Positions 10,401-22,369 of a stretch of DNA of 64,000 bases are shown here, in pieces. A program made the position numbers and the translations under genes. Under the pieces are notes generated by a model. That model was not told the DNA's origin. It ran no database searches and saw only the letters and a program-made list of their open reading frames with translations. The stretch spans positions 22,373,001 to 22,437,000 of the forward strand of contig NC_079875.1 in the NCBI RefSeq assembly GCF_029227915.1, given 5' to 3'. The stretch is from Hydractinia symbiolongicarpus. Its lineage: Eukaryota > Cnidaria > Hydrozoa > Anthoathecata > Hydractiniidae. Every line of letters begins with the position of its first letter. Position 1 is the first letter of the stretch.

Positions 10401-13400
10401 TCCTCTTTTGACTCTAAGAAAATATAAAATTGATCAAATAAGCAATCCAAAAATGCAGTTATAGTTCAAGGATTAACCAGTCACATGCGGGTAAAACAGA
10501 CAAAAATCATTTGTCAACAAATACTATAATGGGTCTATTTAAAAATGTGTACGTACTATAAATCGTCAATCTTATACTCCATTGAATTCTTTGCGTTCAC
10601 CCCTGCCCGAAAAATCCACTTAATGATTATTAATTATACCATGTTACTTGAAAAAAGGACAATATTGGTAACTACGGCAGGTCTAAGGTATTAAAGTTGA
10701 AATAACCAGGCATTTTTTTGCACTAAAGATACAGAAAATGACTGCAATAATATTTCAAACCATAGATATGTAAGCCCTTCGAAAAGCCTTTCCCCTTGTA
10801 CACTTTGATACGCTTTTAGACTACCTCTCTGCCTCCTTTTTCTTTGAACATGCTAGCTACATTACTTTTTGTAAACAACCCTATAAACCTTTGTTGCTGC
10901 AAGCTAAATGGACATTTTTCATGGTGGGTGGGTGGTTTCGTGAACAACGCCAGGAGCAGCTTTAGAATTTGTACAGAAAAATCTTGGTTATCATATAAAA
11001 GCTACAAATGCAGATACTCACTTTTAAAAGAACAAAATCTCCAAACATCATATAAAAGCTGCAAACGCAAATACGCAATGCTAGCTACACACAAAGAATG
11101 AGAATTTCCAAGTGGACTCAGTGAGTAAGTGCGTAACTGTGTTGCAGTTTATATTTTATCAAATTTTTTTGTGTACATTTTCTGAAGTATAGCCGAACGT
11201 TAATTGGACGTGTGGAAAAGTGGGAATGCTCTCTCTTTCCCAAATCCGAACTTACACATTCTTTTTGTACAGCTGAAATTCTGGGGACTACTTTACAGGA
11301 CTTTATAGAACTTCACTTAAAGAAAAACAATTAAATTAGTGCAGCTACTTACATTACATAGACATATAGCTAGCTACCTCCAGGGTGTAGGCTTTTTTAA
11401 CAGTGTTCAAAAGATGATTCCAGCATAAAAATTGATCTAGCTAGCTATCAACATTATCAACTAAGTGTTTTTCACAGCTATGTAATGCAAGAATGTATAA
11501 ATTTGTCATCATTAAAAGATTCTTCCAGATCACTGTCATCATCGCATTGTCAGTTACACAGTGATACTCACTCAAATCTATGGTTGCCGCCATGACAGTT
11601 TGATGTCACACACCTGGCCTTTCAGTACAGCTTCACAATTAATTTTTTTTAGTAGTTTGTTTACACGAAATCAAGTAGCACAGCACGAAACGCAAGATTT
11701 CGCTCAGCCAAAAAATGTTTTTTATTCACGCCTGGTGGACTAAGAGCCACCCCTTATGGGGCGGCAATAAATTCAATCAGAAATAAAAACAAAATGAACA
11801 TAGACAAAGAAAGCACTTACTGGAAAATTAAATATGGCAGTGCTATAATTTTGAAAAAGCATATAAATTGCCCAGCTAAAGAGATAGTTTGATGCACAAA
11901 AATATGGTGTTAAATTCACCTAAGGGACGCTATTTTTAGAATAAAATTTAGACATTCAGAGCTGAAAGAAGAACTAGAGCGATAAAAAATATTCAATGCT
12001 TGTTGTCTCCCCACAGCCAGTTCCCATATTTATTATCATGATTTGCTATAAAATTCTGGAATCCTGAGAACTAGTTTAAAATGGTATACATGAAAACTCT
12101 GATTTAACGAGGCGAGCGAGTTACCATTATATCAGTGTAATGGCATAAAATAATTGCTGGATAGTTAGACATAATTTCTTTAGAATTTTGAGTTTTTTGC
12201 CGACCCACATATATTTAGGACTCAGATTTCATAGCACTATTTGCAGTAATCCCTGACCAGCGTGGCTACATTAAAAGTTGACCTGAATTTTCCTGACATT
12301 TTTTAACAAAAAACATATTAAATTTTTCTTCCCTACTTTTTCCTATATATAGTTACAACTGATGAACTAACTGACTGTTTAAGGAAGAAGAAAAACAATA
12401 GACATAAAAAAAGGATGAAGGATGAAGCAAATACAATTTGATGATAAAAACTGGCATTGAAAAGCATATGCATTATGGGACTTAGTGAAAGGTTTAAACA
12501 TCCTGACATTTTCCTGGCATTTCAAAAGAAGATCAAATTTTCTGACATTTTTAGCTTACCTCTTACCTTAACGAAAGTTCATCTTATCCTGTTTATACTG
12601 AGAATGCTGAGAATTAGTAATATAAAATTTGTAAAGTAAAATTTGAAATAATGAATGAAGTATAAATCCACACTTTCTTGTATTTACAACATGCCTCCTT
12701 AATAAAAGCCGCTACTTTTGGTCATTTTTTTGGAGTTTGAGACATATCCCGGAATGCAAAGAGAGCCCCTTAAACATGTTGCCTCAAAACAAACCTTGAA
12801 AAAAAGAAGAATGAATATATTTATAGTTATATTTACGCTTTATATTGGTATTATGCAGGAATTAACGAACTTCTATTCTGCTCTGCACGCTATTTTCTGC
12901 TTGCCTTATGGTCTGCCGGAACCTAGCATGTTTGCATGAATTTTTACCTTAAGCATGTACAGCTCTTTTGATATCAAGGATGGAAGGATTGTTGCTTCTT
13001 CTGGCTTTCCTTATTATATTATTTTCTTTTTACTTGTTTTTCATGTCACATACACGTTTTATCCTCCACATCCTGGGACAAATTTGCGTAAATCCAAGTG
13101 CTAGGGGGAGAGCCTAACCAATTCTACAACTTTGACCAGCAGGTGTTTTAGTTTGTGTTTACTTACGTGGTTGTGATGATTAACGCTGCCGATGGCCCAG
13201 CGACAAGGGAGGCTCTTTACTGACTTTCTGAAACAAAAATGCCTGCTGAGTCAAACTAAAAAACAACAAGAACCCTGTCTATGTGGGCATTGCTTGCTGT
13301 GGAATATTCTGCCAGGGAAGTAGCAAAGAAAGTTATTGCTCTTCTGAAGTACCTGCTTTAGGTTCAAACTTCCAATATTCAAAAAGGCTCATCGTCAGTA

Positions 13401-14510
13401 TTACAAATATTAAGACACAAAACAAAAAAACCCTTTGTATGTATAAAATCATGGGCTGTAACTAAGTCAGTTAAATTATCACCTGGGAGTTAACGTCAGA
13501 AGTCCTTCTGCAAAGGAATTTATTTATATATTATATTATTTATATATTATACTTACATATTATACTTAATTACTTATACATTTTTATATACATTTATATA
13601 CAAACAAGATGGCGATTGAGACGAATCTCTAGCTAATATTTTTCAACTTTAACAATATTTTACACACAAATAAGAGGGTGCAGATAAGCCGCAAACACCT
13701 GCATATATCAGGGCCAATTTGGGTGACTTTTCGAATTAGATTACCAGTTGTCCTTCGAAACCACCCCCACTATCCCGAAATCTCTGGGAGCATTCCAGAA
13801 ATGCAATTTCTTTTACCATGGCATGACATGCAGATAGTTGGAAGAAGGCGGTTGAAAAAAAAAGTGAGTAAAAACAAAGTTTACATAATTTATCAAGTAT
13901 ATGTTGTATGTATCAAAAAACATCAAAAACAGTTCTTTTAAGAACTTCACTACCACATAGAAAGTTGGGCCAACTATCAACTAAAGCTGGCAAACTATCG
14001 AGTTAAACATTACCTTTTTTGGGCATTGATCAGGGTCTTCCTGTGTTTTTCGGCAAATACTTAATTATTTTTCAAAACGCTGAACTCACCAAAAAAACGC
14101 CTGCACAAATCAAAACAAGTATAAAATAATATTATTTTCGTAATTAGTACAATAGGTAAAGTTGATTTTCGATTACTTTTTTCTAAATTGGAGGCAAAGC
14201 TTTACCTTTATTTTTAAATTTTAAGGCTATTATCTAGTTGTGCAGAAATATATGTACTTTAATAGGAGCTCTAAACACTATACAACTACTTTTTTCACTC
14301 CTGGAAACTATTGACAGTGTGGCTCTTGTTTTCTCAAAGTGCTAGCCAGCTAGCTATAAGTATACTTAACTAGTAGCGACCAAGAAAAAATAATTAAAAA
14401 ACTAAGTTACCCATTTGGCGATAACCTGCTGCATTTACATACCATACACGAAAAGCCGAGTAAAATTTTTGCCAGGTTGACAAACTACCTGCTTTGCCTG
14501 TCGCAGCCAT
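7413..14510 (-). CDS. UQCRB: cytochrome b-c1 complex subunit 7 (UQCRB/QCR7), three coding exons
   Basis: Exons on the minus strand are 14510-14411, 8927-8758 and 7490-7413; they total 348 nt and encode 115 residues, close to the 111 of the human protein. The donors (ATGG|GTAACT, GAG|GTTTGC) and acceptors (TTCAG|G, TTCCAG|GAC) agree in phase. The product is a small matrix-side subunit of mitochondrial complex III. Family features are the [12 protein letters not shown] start region, the [20 protein letters not shown] helix core, LPKEDWT, and the charged C-terminal helix ending [12 protein letters not shown] chose the Met at 14510 because it gives the family's short N-terminus; an upstream in-frame Met at 14582 would add 24 residues. 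Intron 1 (8928-14410) is 5483 bp and contains no recognised gene; intron 2 is 1267 bp. Confidence 0.95.
9301..9365. repeat. short direct repeat ATTTATTGTTAATCGAC
   Basis: Two copies of the 17-mer occur at about 9309 and 9348 inside UQCRB intron 1, separated by AT-rich spacer. No function is evident. Confidence 0.4.
9561..9611. repeat. foldback repeat with CCCCAGGG core
   Basis: ACCTTGACCCCAGGG and CCCTGGGGTCGAGGT form an arm pair around a roughly 20-bp loop. It resembles the foldback at 17144-17209 and half copies near 18185, 40245 and 63075, so it seems to belong to a dispersed family of tiny hairpin elements. It lies in UQCRB intron 1. Confidence 0.55.
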
Positions 14511-14760
14511 TTTCTGGGATTTTTTGTCCGAAATTTCGGGCAATGTACTATTTTGTGTACCGGCTACACGAGACTGTTCCATCCAAAGTAGGGCAGCTGT
14601 CCGAGGTCAGGCATTTTTAATCATACCCTAAATAGGGTAAAACTGTGCAAAGTAAAATATCAGTTAAAACAGCATTCTTACGTCTTCAAACAACTTTATT
14701 AAACTACTTCCAGCTTTACTATTTTATGCCTGAACTTAATTTAATGAAAAAATCACTCTT

Positions 14761-16345
14761 ATGAACACATATTTAACCATATTTAAACTTTTAATAGACA
14801 ACAACGGTCCATACGCACGCCTCAAACGAGATCCAACAGAAACTATCAAGCGTGACGCAAGGAATATCTTGATACGTTTAAATAAAGACGACATTATTGA
14901 TGATAGGTTGTATTACAAACTTAGACCTTCAGACACTTCACCGCCTCGATTCTACGGTCTTCCTAAAATACATAAACCTGGAATTCCTATACGCCCAATC
15001 GTGTCGTGTACAGGATCGCCTTTGCATAATTTATCGAAATACCTAGCTTCCATTCTTAGCAATTACACAAAGGGTGATCACTGTAAAAATTCGAAAGAGT
15101 TTTCGAAATTTATCAGAAACATACGGATCGAGGACGACGAGTGTATGGTATCATTTGACGTTACTTCACTATACACAAATGTACCGATAAAGGACACATT
15201 ATATATCATCATGGAATTACTGCTAAATGATGATGAGTATGAGAACAAAACGTGCATCCCTATTGACAAACTGATGTCCTTGGTCCAAATTGTACTTACA
15301 AAAACATGGTATTTATTTGACGGTAACTTCTTTACGCAAACTGACGGTGTGGCTATGGGTGGCCCAACATCCTCTGTGGTAGCTGAAATATATATGCAGG
15401 CTCATGAGACTACAGCTTTAACAACTGCAGATCACGCTGCAAAAGTTTGGAAAAGATTTGTGGATGACGTCTTTTTAATAACAAAAAGAGCATATCTAGA
15501 CGCATTTTATAAACATATCAATAATTTGCACCCGAAGATTCAATTTACAATTGAACACGAGAAGAACGGTACGCCTCCTTTCTTAGACACTCTAGTTTCT
15601 CGCAACGGTGGTGACTTATCAGTGTCAGTATACCGCAAACCAACTCATACTGATAAATATCTTAACTACACATCTAATCACCAAATGTCTTGCAAAGAAA
15701 GTGTAGTGTTCTCATTACTGGACAGAGCAGTCAATGTAGTCAAAGGAGAGAATGACCGAAAGATAGAGTTATCTCCTATAAACAACGCCTTACTTGCAAA
15801 TGGGTACTCGAGACAGACTATTAAAAAGGTTGAGAGGAAAATCGGGAACAGGACTGATAAGAGCAGTGACGGGGAAGATGCGGAAAATGAACCAGTAGCC
15901 TCTGTGTGTATGCCATATATACCAGGGACAAGTAACATACTTCGTCGGGTATTGAAAGATCATAGAATAAAGCCAGTGTTTCAATTTAAAAACACGCTAC
16001 GTAGTATACTGTCGCATCCGAAAGACAAGTCTAGAGAATAAATGTAATATTGTCTACAAAATCCCGTGTAAAGACTGTGATGCTGTTTATGTCGGTGAAA
16101 CAAAACAAATATTTAAACAACGTGTGCAAGAGCACAAGCCGTACGCAACGCAGATACAGACAAAAATGAGATTGCGGACCATAGAAAGAATGATCATGTT
16201 ATAGACTGGGACAATAAAAAGATCATAGACCGAGAGTCTGGTTGAACAGCAAGAAAAGTAAAAGAAACCATAAATAGTATAGACAGAAATACTCATATCA
16301 ATAGTATTTCCTATCAACTTCCAGAAATATGGTTACCCGCACATC
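14761..16345 (+). pseudogene. Penelope-like element reverse transcriptase with GIY-YIG domain, 5'-truncated and broken
   Basis: The 426-codon frame at 14761-16041 carries the Penelope-type RT motifs: FYGLPKIHKPGIPIRPIVS, VSFDVTSLYTNVPI, GVAMGGPTSSVVAEIYM (motif B), the catalytic RFVDDVF and FLDTLV followed by VYRKPTHTDKYLNYTSNH. A shift of frame near 16035 leads into a GIY-YIG endonuclease-like segment (NIVYKIPC, DAVYVGET, RVQEHK). A second shift at about 16138 and an in-frame TGA at about 16243, where the frame otherwise continues, break it again. The part upstream of the RT is missing, so this is a 5'-truncated dead copy. These elements normally insert by target-primed reverse transcription using the GIY-YIG nuclease. 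Confidence 0.9.
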
Positions 16346-16564
16346 GGAGAGCGAACATTTAGGAAAAAGTGCAAAAAATGGCTCGGGACAAACCTAACAA
16401 AAAGCGAACTTTTAGAAAAAGGAAACATTTTACTCCATCTATTGCTTCCATCAGGGTCCGTGAAAAAGTTAATTACTTTAATTGTTGTGATCTGATTTGC
16501 TAATTTCGATCCTCTAATTATCTCTTTAAATAATAAATAGCCAAAGATGATTACGATCATTGCA

Positions 16565-16603
16565 CGTCGATGACAGCTGTAGCTGCCGAAACGTAGCCTA
16601 GAA
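16565..16603 (+). ncRNA. possible decayed hammerhead ribozyme of the Penelope-like element
   Basis: Penelope-like elements often carry a small type I hammerhead in their terminal repeats. Here GATGA, a 4-bp stem II (CAGC...GCTG) and CCGAAACGTAG appear in the right order and spacing near the element's 3' end. The core reads CGATGA rather than CTGATGA, that is, one base short, and I find no good stem I. Treat it as a remnant at best. Confidence 0.3.
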
Positions 16604-17143
16604 TAAACTCGCTTGTTCATGACATGATAATATTTATATTATTCAGTGACAATGACTGAATAGATAATGGTAATATTTTTAAAAAGACAACTATTTTATC
16701 AAAAACATGTCAAAAAAATAGATACATAGATACCAAAGGTAAGGCTAATCTTTCGGCTCAATTTTGATTGGACTATAAACCACCCAAAGTAGGGCATTTT
16801 AATATTGTCGAATTTTACCGTCTTTTGGGACAGGAATCGAAACTATCCAATGTAACAATATACCTAGGTACTAGTTTTTTTGGCTAGCCAGGATTTTTCG
16901 GTGCCTTCGAGTGGTTTCTTTAAAAAAAATCATGTAAAACAACTTAACTATGCTTAAAGTCAGTCGAGACTTATAAAAAAAGGAACATCTTTAATGGACT
17001 CTAAAGCGTTGCGGATAAAGGTTACTAATTTCACAAGATTTTGTCCTTTTTTAGTTTTAAGCTAAGGCTATTGTTTAAAATAACGCTGTTTTTCTTAAAA
17101 TTACCCTTCAAAGTACTATTTTCCCGATCGTGATAAAATCGTC

Positions 17144-17209
17144 CAACCTCGTCCCCAGGGTCTTGAGTCCCCTGAGCCGTTATTACAAAATGCCCTGGGA
17201 ACGAGGTTG
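17144..17209. repeat. foldback element CAACCTCGT(C)CCCAGGG
   Basis: CAACCTCGTCCCCAGGGT and the complement at the right (CCCTGGGAACGAGGTTG) form a near-perfect stem of about 17 bp with a loop of about 30 bp. Related half sites (GGGAACGAGG or CCTCATCCCAGGG) recur at about 40240 and 63075. Confidence 0.65.
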
Positions 17210-17241
17210 AAAATCGCCCTCTTTGACTGGGCCTACTTTGG

Positions 17242-19134
17242 ATTCATTGCGCAAAAAGCTGACGGACCAAAAGGCATTTTTTGTAATACAGTGGTTTTCC
17301 TTTACTTATGATAAAAAGTTTCTCTTTTTTTTATCGTAAATAATGTCTTTATTTCTTGCCAAAAAAACGCTTAAGAAATTTCCTCTTTTTTTCAATCTGC
17401 AGTGTAATTTTCATACATGCACTAATTTTTTTTAACAATACAATTTGTACAACTTGGAATTTTTTTCTTCGCAGTTTTCGTTTCATAGCACGTGGAACGT
17501 TGTCTATTCTTCCACATAAAAAATCCATCATTGTTTTATAAGTCTGTTCGGGTATTATTACGGAATTCCGTTTAGTCCTTTCAACTTGCAATCATTCCTA
17601 AAGTTTTTCTTCCATGTACCTCTTTTCAGTCTCCATATTGCGCTGAACATAAAAACACGCGTTAAAAGTTTTAATGTAAATTTAAAAATGTGCGTTCGAA
17701 AAAGCACTCGAAAAGGATTCGAAATTTATCTACCTTTTCCTATCGAAATAACTTAAAAGGTTAGAAAAATAATATATTGAAAGTTTTTGCATTCTTCCCC
17801 GTTCTCACTCAACTATGAACAAAACCATGCTTACAAAAACAGTTTCGTACGAGCCACGCAAAGGCACTGGAGACAAGGGTGATTTACAGGTTTTTTGCAC
17901 GAAAATTTAATATAGCATAGAATTCAAAGGTCACTACCATAAAAACCATGGAAAGGTTAATAAAAAAATCAATAACAATATCATACCTGATATAACCTTA
18001 TTTGAATCAAAGAGATCAAATTTATATTTACGAGCACTAGTACCATTTTTTATTCTCTGTTAATATAAAACAAAGTATAACAAATATATGTCTATTAAAA
18101 GAGCATATTCATATTCATCAAACTATTTGCATAAAATGTATATTTGGTCGGCCTTGTACAAATATAAAAAGCCTAACTGGTCCTGGAGACGAGGTTGATG
18201 AGATCCAGACAGGAGTCTAACCTGCTCGCCTCATTAGTATTTTTTTAAATAGGCATCTAGATTGTAAAACAAATGTATTCTTTTTGAAAATGAAATAAAA
18301 GAAAAGAAGATATACGAATATGGTCAGTTTTGTACGAGGATGGTCACTCTCAGCGCCACGGCAAAAAAGCCCAACTTCGTACAGTGAATGACATCGTACG
18401 GAACAGTGTTATAAGGCCTGACTTTGTGTGGGACATTCTAGCTAGCTACCAAATCTAATGTCGATAATAATTTCAATAAGTAGCTAACTTGTTCCACCTT
18501 GTTTGTTTTATCTTTATTGGACTGTTGCCTTAGCTAAGTTATTTTTTTTTTTTTTTTCGGATGTTTTTAAAATCTGTTTAAAATCTGTTAATATCAGTCC
18601 AATCATATTTATTATAATGAAACCATCTAACCCTAGTGATACAGCAGAAGAACAAGTTTCTTTTCTAAGGATATATATCTGGTCTGTATTATACCACCTA
18701 GTTAAGGCATGCTAAAGGTGGATGTCACAAATATCTGTTGCTAATTATTTTACTAAATTGGTTATCATTTTACTAACTAAATTGGTCCTAATTCATTGCA
18801 TATGTTGGATGAGCAAACAAAGCCAAGTATGCAAACATTTCTTGTTACCAAATACAGACTGCGAAAACTTCTTTTGAGGCACTACAGACCTGGTCAGGAT
18901 ACCAATGTATTTTACACATAAAAAGTGGATTCCTATGCAAAATATTTACACTTCCCGCACATTTTGTGACTGTAAACTGATACGAGCATGCACAGTTATT
19001 ATTCAAACAGGTGGTTGAATAACTCTACATTTTTCATTCATTTTCTAAAAAGTAGAAACAGATTCAACTGGTGTTATCATCAAAATTATGAAAATCAGAA
19101 GTAAGTTATCATTGCAAAAGCAGAGTGCAAAGAT
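17242..19134. other. no gene recognised
   Basis: A minus-strand frame at 17349-17591 (basic, with NSVIIPEQTYKTMMDFLCGR) has coding-like composition and could be a transposase N-terminal remnant, but I cannot place it. At 18617 a short plus-strand start reading MKPSNPSDTAEEQVSFLR might be an upstream exon of the RNF220-like gene; no convincing donor follows. The rest is AT-rich repeat debris. Confidence 0.3.
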
Positions 19135-19490
19135 TTGTTATACAGCTCTAATATCTCTGCAACCGTTTGTCAAAAGTTCATGTTCCTATACATTTTCTTG
19201 ATCAGCATTTCAAGATCTATACAAGTGTACGAATGGGTGTACGAATTTGTAAAGAAATTTTTTTTGGAACTTTTGGTAAGGACTTTGCTAACGTCAGCAA
19301 ATTTTTTAAGCCCTTATATCTCCTTAGGCATTTGTCAAAAACATACGATACTATACATTATTTTGATCAGTGTTTCAACCTCTACCAATTAAAGATAACA
19401 AATGACTAAATTTCACAAATTTTCTTTTTGTATAAGCAGTGCTGACGTCAGCAAAAAATCTAAAGCAACCTATTTTTCAATTGTTTTTCT
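19135..19490. repeat. diverged tandem duplication, unit about 180 bp
   Basis: The segments starting near 19138 and 19315 share the order ATATCTC...TTGTCAAAA...TATACAT...TTGATCAG...TTTCAA, and GCTAACGTCAGCAAA at about 19287 recurs as GCTGACGTCAGCAAA at 19440. No coding role is apparent. Confidence 0.45.
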
Positions 19491-19772
19491 GCCTTAGGGG
19501 ATTTTTCCACGGAGTTTATCGACTAGTGTTCCAATAAATCTTTTTGGCATTTAGCATAACCTAACCATGTTTTTGACCTGAAAAAATACTTTTCACAAGC
19601 ATCGTAAGTCTCATTTTGGAATTTCAATTGTTTATAAAAAACTGTACTAGCATAAAAAAATGTTTTGAGCTCCGTATGAAACTTACCACCCTCTTTTTTG
19701 TTTCACATATATTTGCTTGATGTCATTTATCATAATTATTATTATTATATTTATAGCTTACACTATTGTTAC

Positions 19773-21454
19773 ATGGCTTGTGAAAGAGCCAAAAAAAGAA
19801 AAGCAGATTGTAGAGTAGAAAGGTGCAATTTGAGAGACCATAGTCAAAGAAAAAACACTATTATGCACATTACTTGTCCTGTATGTACTATTTCTGTTAG
19901 AGGAGATAAGGCATTAAAATCACATTATTTGATGGAAATAAAACGTATGCGAAAGCCATTCGAAAACATGGAGTCAAAAAGAAAGTTTTACAGAATGAAA
20001 TTACGAAGTTCTAATGCTGAACAAGAAGAAGAATCTTCCCATTCTAATGAAATTACAGACCTTGAAACCCGTGTTACAGATTTAAAGGATATCAAAAAAC
20101 GAAAATTCAATAGATATGCCAATATGTTTCTCCTTTCGAAGCAAAATAATCATAATAAACCATCTTCGAGTTCTTCTCAAACAGACGAATCAGCTCAGTA
20201 TAATTTGATTTCATGTTCAGTTTGTAATGAATTTCTAGAATTGTCTAATGAAAAGACAACTAAACATTTAGCTAAATGTTTTGCAAAGAGAGATTATGAG
20301 TATAATTTGTACAGCAGCAGTGATGAAGAGGAGGAGGAAACTGTGGAGGAGTTTTCTTGGGCTGGTCAAACTTGGATACGTACGTCATCTCTTGTTGATT
20401 CAGATCTTTTGCGTCGAGAGGGACGGTTGATGCGCATGGAAATGGAAGATGGAGATGAAGAGTTGGATGTTGACGGTGGTGATTGGTTTGGTGAACAGCA
20501 GTATCCTTCTCTGTTAATGTTATACTTCTTTTTGTTTGTATCCTTTTTGTGTGGGTTTTTGATTTATAAGCAACCAACGTTCAAGGTTAAGATTTGTGTA
20601 AAAACAGGCTAAAAGTTAAAATAATTACACGATCCCTTACGTGTTGTAAAAAAGGATCGTGTAAATAGCACGCACCTGTTTCGACAGGAAGTTCTACAAT
20701 GGATTCCTACTGGAACTGTCAATTTATAACATTTATCCTTTACGACCTGGCTCGGTTTGTCGAGATCTAACCTTCATTAAAAAACTCTTTATAAACTTTT
20801 TGTAAAAAAAATTATTAAAAAATGCACAATTTTCATGTAACTATTTTTCGGCCAGGACTGATTCAACCCTCTAAGTGAATTCAAATTTGTAAACACTGCT
20901 TTTATGAAACTCAGTAAATAAAAACTAGTTTATTTCGGCTAGTTAAAATGAGCGCATTTCGTATTGTTTCATTTTCATGATTACTTGGAATGCATAGTTT
21001 TCTTAACAATTTCGTGAAATATAGGTTTGCTGAAACTGACGTGATACCGTGCACATCGAATTCTGCTGGCAAAAAAACACGTGTCTTGCGTGCACCGGTT
21101 ACGGAGGGACCCAGTTGTGGTAATCAATATTCCAACTCAACTAGCCATTCGAACGACGCGTTGCAACAGGCTAGTGAGGAAAGTATCAAAATGCTGGAAG
21201 AAAAAAGCGCAGGGGATAGTAAAAAATTTATCGATTCACTAAAGCATAAAATCATCCAGATGGAAGAGCGACTTGATATTGAGGTTTCAAAGTGTTCAAT
21301 CTGCATGAATCCATATACTGATCCTGTGGTTTCGACCGGTTGCTGGCATGTTTGTTGCAGTGAATGCTGGATGCGAACTCTCGGTGCAAAAAAATTATGT
21401 CCGAAGTGTAATAATATTGTAGCTCCTTCTCAATTAAGAAAAATATATTTATAA
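19773..21454 (+). CDS. RNF220-like RING E3 ubiquitin ligase, two coding exons
   Basis: Exon 1 is 19773-20500 and exon 2 is 21025-21454; the splice (CAGCA|GTATCC ... ATATAG|G) joins FGEQQ to FAETDVIPC in frame and gives 385 residues. Conserved family parts in order are a C2-type finger (CPVC, about residues 35-60), a basic helix with KKRKFNRYANMF, a second finger CSVCNEF with H and C, EEFSWAGQTWIRTSSL, the acidic ELDVDGGD block, ETDVIPC, and a C-terminal RING (CSICM, CWHVCCSECW, RTLGAKKLCPKCN, ending LRKIYL). RNF220 ubiquitinates nuclear substrates such as Sin3B and modulates Wnt and Hedgehog signalling in vertebrates. The long N-terminal region of the vertebrate protein is missing here; upstream exons may exist, since the frame is open to 19698 with a possible acceptor at 19756. 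Confidence 0.9.
20625..20664. repeat. perfect 11-bp inverted repeat in the RNF220 intron
   Basis: TTACACGATCC and GGATCGTGTAA are separated by 18 bp, about 125 bp into the intron. It may be a tiny foldback or structural element; no function can be assigned. Confidence 0.6.
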
Positions 21455-22095
21455 GTTTAGAATCTGATGTCGGATTTTTAATTATTATCAAACTAGCCGA
21501 TTAAGGCTGTGGAAAAATCCACTCAACAATGAAAAAGAATTTTGAAGACGCCAGCTGAAAAGATCTACTTATAGGCACTGAGGTATTAATAAAACTACGT
21601 GTTTCTGTTTTTATTAAAACCTAGTTTCTCAGAAACTTAGGCTGTCATTTTGCACAATTTAAGAACATATTAACACTATACTGAGCCTTATCGACTTTTT
21701 GAGCAAGATTTTACGGAAAGAAAACAAGAAGTAACGCCGCTTTCTCGTAAAAGCCACCTGTAACAATAATAATCGAATTTTAACAGTCACTGACATTCTC
21801 TTACGCTTTTAGATCAGCAAAAAATAAGCATATCCAGCTTCAGCGGTCTATGCTAACATCAAACAAAATTCACGAAAGAAATAATTTTCAACTATTTCAA
21901 TTTATACCGAGTAAATATAAATACTTTTTTAATCGCGATAGCGCAATAGTTTGATTTCGACTCACTCAATTCGACGTTTTTAAGGTGGTTTGAAACAATT
22001 ACTTTTATACACACTATACTCACAAAGTGCGGAAAATGTGCAAATTGATCTCTTATTTTAACCTTGCATAAATTATTCATATGCCATATAATATT
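21455..22095. other. 3' flank of RNF220-like gene, no further gene seen
   Basis: AT-rich with no supported coding region or repeat ends. Probable 3' UTR and spacer. Confidence 0.4.
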
Positions 22096-22185
22096 ACGGT
22101 GGACTCTCCATAGCTCGAACTCTCACGGGGAAACAGAGATCGTTCGAGTTATGGAGCGGTTCGAGTAATGACCGATATACACAGA
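22096..22185. repeat. pogo/Tigger-like terminal sequence
   Basis: GGTGGACTCTCCATAGCTCGAAC followed by GTTCGAGTTATGGAG and GGTTCGAGTAATG is the type of CAGTGGACTCTC...AACTCGAA terminus seen in pogo/Tigger DNA transposons. The matching opposite end is not found nearby; a second, same-orientation copy starts at 23043. Confidence 0.45.
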
Positions 22186-22369
22186 AGGGTATTCACGAAG
22201 AATATTCACTTTTTAAATATTCTTTTAATATTCTTCTATTATTTTTTTGGTAAATACACGTAAAAATATTAAAAGAATATTGCAACACCTACATACTAAT
22301 TCCATATTTTTTTGTGTTTTTCAAACACATACACGGAAGATCATTACAGTCAGAATGCAACTACGGATG

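Larger units (their letters stand above)
14583..17241. other. interval bounded by inverted CCAAAGTAGG motifs
   Basis: CCAAAGTAGGGCAG at 14583 and the complement of CCAAAGTAGG at 17232-17241 face each other across 2.6 kb, and a third, direct copy (CCAAAGTAGGGCA) is at 16784. The Penelope-like element lies within. The left motif is 73 bp upstream of the UQCRB start. This could be a TIR element or a dispersed repeat hit several times; no unambiguous target duplication is visible. Confidence 0.3.

Noticed and set aside
11749-11770. GCCACCCCTTATGGGGCGGC hairpin
   Set aside because: Short GC-rich palindrome in an intron; no family or duplication could be linked to it.
13130-13262. AGCAGG and TTTTAGTTTG motifs repeated in inverse orientation
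   Set aside because: The motif order is not symmetrical, so it is not a terminal inverted repeat.
16333-16620. 95-codon minus-strand frame
   Set aside because: Antisense to the 3' part of the Penelope-like element; no motif.
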